A DNA stretch of 64,000 bases from Sporolactobacillus sp. Y61 (GTDB lineage: Bacteria > Bacillota > Bacilli > Bacillales > Sporolactobacillaceae). Made by a program: the position numbers and the translations under genes. Positions 54,382 to 64,000 of this stretch are shown in pieces. How positions within the stretch are numbered: position 1 is the stretch's first letter; each line of letters starts with the position of its first letter. A model generated the notes under the pieces. It saw nothing but the letters and a program-made list of their open reading frames with translations, was not told the origin of the DNA and did not search any database. The stretch spans positions 620,001-684,000 of the forward strand of contig NZ_CP159510.1 of the NCBI RefSeq assembly GCF_040529185.1. Direction: 5' to 3'.

Positions 54382-54517
54382 CCAAAGTCACTCCAGCTGT
54401 CCGTTTTGCATCACTTTATTTTCAACCACTTACTTATTATTTCTGCACCCTGCTGAAAAATTCCTTCATTCCCTGCCAACAAAAAATATCGGGATCCATG
54501 CTCAGGGTGCTGCCTGA

Positions 54518-54979
54518 TCAGCGTCTGTACGTCAGTGACTGCAACATCGCCTTTAAAATATTCGCACGCATTTCGTCTCTTATCGGGATACCAAAATCGA
54601 GCACACCACGATCAGTAGCGCTGAGCATCAGCCTTGCTTCCCTTTCGCTGATGACATCTTCTTCCAGAAGATGAACAATAATCGAGTCGGCCATATTCTC
54701 AGTCAGACTGTAGTCAATTAAATGAATCATTTCATCAATTAAGTCGGCATCTGTGACGGGACGGACTTTGATCACCTGAATATAACCACCACCACCCCGT
54801 TTACTTTCAACGACATATCCTCTTTCAACAGAAAAACGGGTTTTTAAAACATAATTAATCTGGGAGGGAACACACTGAAATTTTTCAGCTAGCTCACTTC
54901 GTTTAATCTTAATCGCATCATCACCTGAGTCCAGTATATCCTTAATGTATTTTTCAATAATATCTGAAATGTTCCTCAT
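54518..54979 (-). CDS. ctsR: Class III heat-shock repressor CtsR
   Basis: A 153-residue winged helix-turn-helix repressor of clp genes. The DNA-binding part has CVPSQINYVLKTRFS, and the wing has the heat-sensing tetraglycine loop (ESKRGGGGYI). The C-terminal dimerisation part (VISEREARLMLSA) is conserved. The start at 54979 (MRNISDIIE) aligns with family members; the 30-residue upstream extension covers its operator. It stands alone with clpC, without mcsA and mcsB. Confidence 0.95.
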   Translation of the reverse strand: MRNISDIIEKYIKDILDSGDDAIKIKRSELAEKFQCVPSQINYVLKTRFSVERGYVVESKRGGGGYIQVIKVRPVTDADLIDEMIHLIDYSLTENMADSIIVHLLEEDVISEREARLMLSATDRGVLDFGIPIRDEMRANILKAMLQSLTYRR

Positions 54980-54999
54980 CGGGGCACCATCTCCCTGAC

Positions 55000-55016
55000 C
55001 TTGACTAACTTTGACT
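55000..55016 (-). promoter_or_regulatory. CtsR operator upstream of ctsR
   Basis: The minus strand reads AGTCAAA-GTT-AGTCAAG, a direct repeat of heptads three bases apart that fits the CtsR consensus (A/GGTCAAA NNN A/GGTCAAA). It lies at the expected transcription start, so CtsR should repress itself. Confidence 0.85.
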
Positions 55017-55024
55017 ATAATTTT

Positions 55025-55053
55025 ATTATGTATGTATTTGCAAAAATAATCAA
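55025..55053 (-). promoter_or_regulatory. ctsR promoter (sigma-A)
   Basis: On the minus strand TTGATT at 55048-55053 and CATAAT at 55025-55030 are 17 nt apart, immediately upstream of the CtsR operator. Confidence 0.75.
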
Positions 55054-55191
55054 CCTCTGTCATCCCCAATTTGGAAAAATAACGGAACAGGAAGAACTTA
55101 TGGAGGAGAAATTTGAGGGAGCCTGTCAGCTGTCAGAAGCTTTACTTATCTAAAAATTCTTCCCTGCAAAATTCCCGGCATTCATAAAAGA

Positions 55192-55238
55192 TAAAAAAAT
55201 TTACGTTGCTTCTTTAACGAGACGGAAGCACCGTAAAT
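55192..55238 (-). terminator. Terminator of the rrn-tRNA operon
   Basis: On the minus strand TTTACG and CGTAAA close a stem with TGCTTC/GGAAGCA inside, followed by seven T. It lies 33 nt after tRNA-Ala. Confidence 0.88.
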
Positions 55239-55270
55239 TTCACTTTAACTTCATATAACAAAGCTGTAAG

Positions 55271-55344
55271 TGGAGCCTGGGAGGATCGAACTCCCGAACC
55301 TCCTGCGTGCAAAGCAGGCGCTCTCCCGGCTGAGCTAAGGCCCC
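55271..55344 (-). tRNA. tRNA-Ala (UGC)
   Basis: Cloverleaf read by eye: acceptor GGGGCCT/AGGCTCC, anticodon stem CCTGC/GCAGG and loop TTTGCAC with anticodon TGC. The CCA end is not encoded. Last tRNA of the cluster. Confidence 0.95.
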
Positions 55345-55371
55345 ATTCGGACAAAATCCTGTATAAAAAAA

Positions 55372-55445
55372 TCGGGAAGACAGGATTTGAACCTGCGACC
55401 CCCACGTCCCGAACGTGGTGCTCTACCAAGCTGAGCCACTTCCCG
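55372..55445 (-). tRNA. tRNA-Pro (CGG)
   Basis: Acceptor CGGGAAG/CTTCCCG, anticodon stem CCACG/CGTGG and loop TTCGGGA, giving anticodon CGG (codon CCG). The B. subtilis gene in this position reads UGG as I remember it. CCA is not encoded. Confidence 0.93.
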
Positions 55446-55449
55446 AAAA

Positions 55450-55523
<74 letters not shown>

Positions 55524-55539
55524 AAAATAACAGAATAAA

Positions 55540-55628
55540 TGGTGCCGAGGGCCGGACTCGAACCGGCACGGTAGTCACCTACCGCAGGATTTTAAGTCCT
55601 GTGCGTCTGCCAATTTCGCCACCCCGGC
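55540..55628 (-). tRNA. tRNA-Leu (UAA)
   Basis: Class II tRNA with a long variable arm; anticodon stem CAGGA/TCCTG and loop CTTAAAA with anticodon TAA. The CCA end is encoded. Confidence 0.95.
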
Positions 55629-55644
55629 ACACTGGTAAATGAAA

Positions 55645-55719
55645 TGGAGCGGAAGACGGGATTCGAACCCGCGACCCCCACCATGGCAAGGTGGTGTTCT
55701 ACCACTGAACTACTTCCGC
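55645..55719 (-). tRNA. tRNA-Gly (GCC)
   Basis: Acceptor GCGGAAG/CTTCCGC, anticodon stem CCACC/GGTGG and loop TTGCCAT with anticodon GCC. The CCA end is encoded. Confidence 0.95.
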
Positions 55720-55757
55720 AATATGTAATATCCGGAATGAATAAATATAATAACAAA

Positions 55758-55832
55758 TGGTGAGCCACGAAGGATTTGAACCTTCGACCCTCTGATTAAA
55801 AGTCAGATGCTCTACCCCTGAGCTAGTGGCTC
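55758..55832 (-). tRNA. tRNA-Lys (UUU)
   Basis: Acceptor GAGCCAC/GTGGCTC, anticodon stem TCTGA/TCAGA and loop CTTTTAA with anticodon TTT. The CCA end is encoded. Confidence 0.95.
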
Positions 55833-55848
55833 ACACAGATTAAAACAG

Positions 55849-55921
55849 TGCCGGTCAGAGGACTTGAACCCCCAACCTACTGATTACGATTCAGTTGCTC
55901 TACCAATTGAGCTAGACCGGC
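55849..55921 (-). tRNA. tRNA-Thr (CGU)
   Basis: Acceptor GCCGGTC/GACCGGC, anticodon stem ACTGA/TCAGT and loop ATCGTAA, giving anticodon CGT (codon ACG), with A at position 32. The B. subtilis gene in this position reads UGU as I remember it. CCA is not encoded. Confidence 0.92.
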
Positions 55922-55928
55922 ATGAAAA

Positions 55929-56001
55929 TGGAGGATATAGGGCTCGAACCTATGACCCTCTGCTTGTAAGGCAGACGCTCTCCCAGCTGAGCTAATCCTC
56001 C
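55929..56001 (-). tRNA. tRNA-Val (UAC)
   Basis: Acceptor GGAGGAT/ATCCTCC, anticodon stem TCTGC/GCAGA and loop CTTACAA with anticodon TAC. It is the first tRNA after 5S, as in B. subtilis. CCA is not encoded. Confidence 0.95.
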
Positions 56002-56006
56002 ATATC

Positions 56007-56123
56007 GCCTGGCAGTGACCTACTCTCACAGGGGGACAGCCCCCCACTACCATCGGCACAGAAGAGCTTAACGACCGTGTTCGGGATGGGAACGGGTGTG
56101 ACCTCTTCGCTATGACCGCCAGA
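56007..56123 (-). rRNA. rrf: 5S rRNA
   Basis: The minus strand reads the 5S core (GCGAAGAGGTCACACCCGTT, CGAACACGG, GCCGATGGTAGT) with closing arms CTGGCGGT and the complementary end. It is about 117 nt long and starts about 87 nt after 23S. Confidence 0.96.
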
Positions 56124-56210
56124 CTTGAAAATCACCCGGGGTCGGGCGACCCCTCAAAACCGGTAACGAAAGATACAGCACGTCTTTTTTCCTTCTGTCC
56201 GCTGACTTTG

Positions 56211-60870
<4,660 letters not shown>

Positions 60871-61034
60871 GTATTGCTTCTTCCGGATCCCTTTCGGCAT
60901 CCGGGTCAGACTTTTTTCGTTCATAAGATCCATAGCAAATTGAATTGATCAGGGGATAAACCCCTTAAATCACGCTTGGCTTTTGTTCAGTTTTCAAGGA
61001 ACATTCCATGTTGTCCTCTTTGAGCGACTCGTCT

Positions 61035-61063
61035 ATTTTACCAACAAGCAAAGTGATTGTCAA
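61035..61063 (-). promoter_or_regulatory. rrn promoter P3 (proximal, sigma-A)
   Basis: On the minus strand TTGACA at 61058-61063 and TAAAAT at 61035-61040 are 17 nt apart. Confidence 0.88.
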
Positions 61064-61125
61064 CAGCAAATCGACAATTACTTTTTTCATAAACAGACAT
61101 GAGCTCTCCAACGACAACTTAATCT

Positions 61126-61154
61126 ATTTTAAAGAGCGTACCGAAAAAAGTCAA
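61126..61154 (-). promoter_or_regulatory. rrn promoter P2 (sigma-A)
   Basis: On the minus strand TTGACT at 61149-61154 and TAAAAT at 61126-61131 are 17 nt apart. Confidence 0.85.
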
Positions 61155-61196
61155 TAACCAAATTATGGTCGCTTATGACTTATCAGCAACAGTAAA

Positions 61197-61225
61197 ATAT
61201 TATCAGTATTTTTCTGTTTTGTCAA
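61197..61225 (-). promoter_or_regulatory. rrn promoter P1 (distal, sigma-A)
   Basis: On the minus strand TTGACA at 61220-61225 and TAATAT at 61197-61202 are 17 nt apart. With P2 and P3 it makes three evenly spaced promoters. Confidence 0.87.
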
Positions 61226-61298
61226 TAAAGCCGCAGTGAATCCCTGCAAAGGACACAGATTATTCCATCCCCCCTTAAGTGATGTTTATGCTTCATAT

Positions 61299-61370
61299 GT
61301 TGATTGGAGCGAAAGATGTGGAAAATTCCTGCGGGAACAGCGGGCAGACGCAGGAACTGCAAGTGGCTTA
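61299..61370 (+). repeat. Partial dispersed repeat of the Bacillaceae type
   Basis: The plus strand reads TTGATTGGAGCGAAAGATG, then TTCCTGC...GCAGGAA arms (61326-61356) around GGGAACAGCGGGCAGAC. It resembles the opening half of the multicopy Bacillus element whose other end I see at 41052-41160. The rest of the 61226-61419 gap shows nothing recognisable. Confidence 0.45.
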
Positions 61371-61419
61371 GTTTTTCTGAACCTTTACCCCGTAATCATT
61401 TTATGCTTTTGAATGTATA

Positions 61420-61465
61420 AAGAAATCGCCTCCCGGGTGCTGAAGCACACCTGTAAGAAGGCGAT
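61420..61465 (-). terminator. Terminator after lysS
   Basis: On the minus strand ATCGCCT and AGGCGAT close a stem-loop with an inner GTG.GCT/AGC.CC helix, followed by TTCTTTA. It begins 30 nt after the lysS stop. Confidence 0.82.
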
Positions 61466-61494
61466 ACCTGTTTCAATCTTTTTGTATTTCCTGC

Positions 61495-63152
<1,658 letters not shown>

Positions 63153-63158
63153 ATCCGA

Positions 63159-63187
63159 ATTATAGAGAATTTAAGAAATACTGTCAA
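63159..63187 (-). promoter_or_regulatory. lysS promoter (sigma-A)
   Basis: On the minus strand TTGACA at 63182-63187 and TATAAT at 63159-63164 are 17 nt apart, a perfect consensus. The 63188-63391 stretch upstream of it shows no gene; it is A/T-rich next to the transposase gene. Confidence 0.88.
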
Positions 63188-63391
63188 CTTTGTCCGACAA
63201 GTGCCAGCTCTGAGGAGTAAATTTTTGTGAGGCCCTCCGTGTCATGCGAATAGTTGATCTGATTTTACATATATTTCCATTTCTGCTTTTCCGCTTTTTT
63301 TGAAAAAGAGACAAGCCAAATTTTGATGGCCTTTTTTAATTTTTTTTGACTGTAGCTTTGCCTTGCATTCCCCCTTTCTGATATACTGTTC

Positions 63392-64000
63392 TTACCCGGT
63401 GAACCGGACTTGCATCGGTTTCACCAGGCTAGCCATATCCTCCTCTGTTAATCTGCGTGTCCGAATCGCTTCTAACAGGGCTGAGGATATTTCTTTTGCC
63501 GTCTTTTTTTGCGTACGGAGCAGCTTTGACCCCTTTTCATATAACTGCATCAAAATATCCGCAATCTGTGTAAGAAGATAGTGATTCTTCATCGCCTGAT
63601 GATTCTGGCTGTTCACGTGTTGAATGGCGTACTGTACGTGCTTTTGTCGATTAAACCCCTGATTTTCAATCTTCCAGCGCCTTCGCCCAACCGCTACCAA
63701 CACCTCTGCCTTCTTCTCCGTGATAGGCAGATTGGTCAGAAACAGAAAGATGTGCGTTTTTTCTTTTTCCTGAACCGTAGCTTCCAGGGCATTTAGTTTT
63801 CTTTCCTGGTAGGCGATGTCATTCACCCAGTAGGTCGTTGCAGATTGTCCCCGATACTTCAGCGCTTTCAGCGCCTCGAATTCCTGCGCCACACTCGGAA
63901 TACTGCCTGCTTTGAAGCGAAACATGTATTTCCAGCGGTTAGCCTCACATCGCTGAAAGACGGATTCACACGCATATAGGCTATCCGCCAGGATACAGAT
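63392..64000 (-). mobile_element. Transposase gene, C-terminal part (runs off the window)
   Basis: An open frame of 202 codons continues to the window edge with no stop, so the N-terminal part lies outside. It has the ADSLYACESVFQRCEANRWKYMFRFKAGS segment and the later RRRWKIENQGFNRQKH, which look like the second Asp region and the YREK-type Glu region of an IS4-superfamily DDE transposase (W-K-I-E-N-Q-G-F-N). The family is inferred from these motifs only. The element's left end is near 63360-63391, where a 12-nt palindrome (CCGGTGAACCGG) lies at the stop codon, but inverted repeats cannot be confirmed from one end. Confidence 0.8.

Overview
This window is the ribosomal-protein and RNA-polymerase supercluster of a low-GC Gram-positive endospore former (Bacillales). 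The gene order follows the Bacillus subtilis origin-proximal region almost gene for gene, read from right to left: lysS, rrn operon, tRNAs, ctsR, clpC, radA, yacL, ispD, ispF, gltX, cysE, cysS, mrnC, rlmB, rae1, sigH, secE, nusG, rplK, rplA, rplJ, rplL, rsmC-like, rpoB, rpoC, rplGB, rpsL, rpsG, fusA, tuf, the S10/spc/alpha ribosomal operons, ecfA1, ecfA2, ecfT, truA, rplM, rpsI, ybaK, cwlD, salA, gerD, pdaB, and a second rrn operon. The sporulation and germination genes cwlD, gerD and pdaB show that the organism makes spores. Base composition is moderate. The genus cannot be fixed from this window; Sporolactobacillaceae or a related Bacillaceae lineage fits, but this is inference.

Layout. Positions 1-700 hold the 5' end of a 16S gene (minus strand) and its two promoters. 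Positions 703-4500 hold pdaB (the only plus-strand gene), gerD, salA, cwlD and ybaK. Positions 4900-9190 hold rpsI, rplM, truA and the energy-coupling-factor transporter module ecfT/A2/A1. Positions 9400-24350 are the S10-spc-alpha string of about 30 translation genes, with secY, adk, map, infA and rpoA. Positions 24600-36640 are the str operon plus rpoB and rpoC. Positions 36780-41920 are the L7/L12, L10, L1, L11, nusG, secE and sigH segment. Positions 41990-51560 hold RNA-processing, tRNA-synthetase, cysteine, isoprenoid and DNA-repair genes, with a cysteine T-box upstream of cysES. Positions 51750-54980 hold clpC and ctsR. Positions 55270-60870 are a tRNA cluster and a complete 5S-23S-16S set (transcribed 16S to tRNA). 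Positions 61000-64000 hold three tandem rrn promoters, lysS and the end of a transposase gene that runs off the window.

The unusual points lie in what departs from the expected order. mcsA and mcsB are missing between ctsR and clpC, and disA is missing between radA and yacL. The L33 gene expected upstream of secE is present only as a decayed remnant, beside what looks like a dispersed Bacillaceae repeat. Three genes (ecfA2, a KOW-domain gene upstream of infA, and gltX) are each interrupted by one missing base. In the first two the site is the same G_GGA_AAG heptamer in the same phase, which is a textbook -1 slippery sequence, but it could equally be a homopolymer sequencing error. Two tRNA genes in the cluster carry C34 anticodons (Thr CGU, Pro CGG) where the B. 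subtilis cluster, as I remember it, has U34 forms. Many promoters match the sigma-A consensus closely and can be placed to the base.
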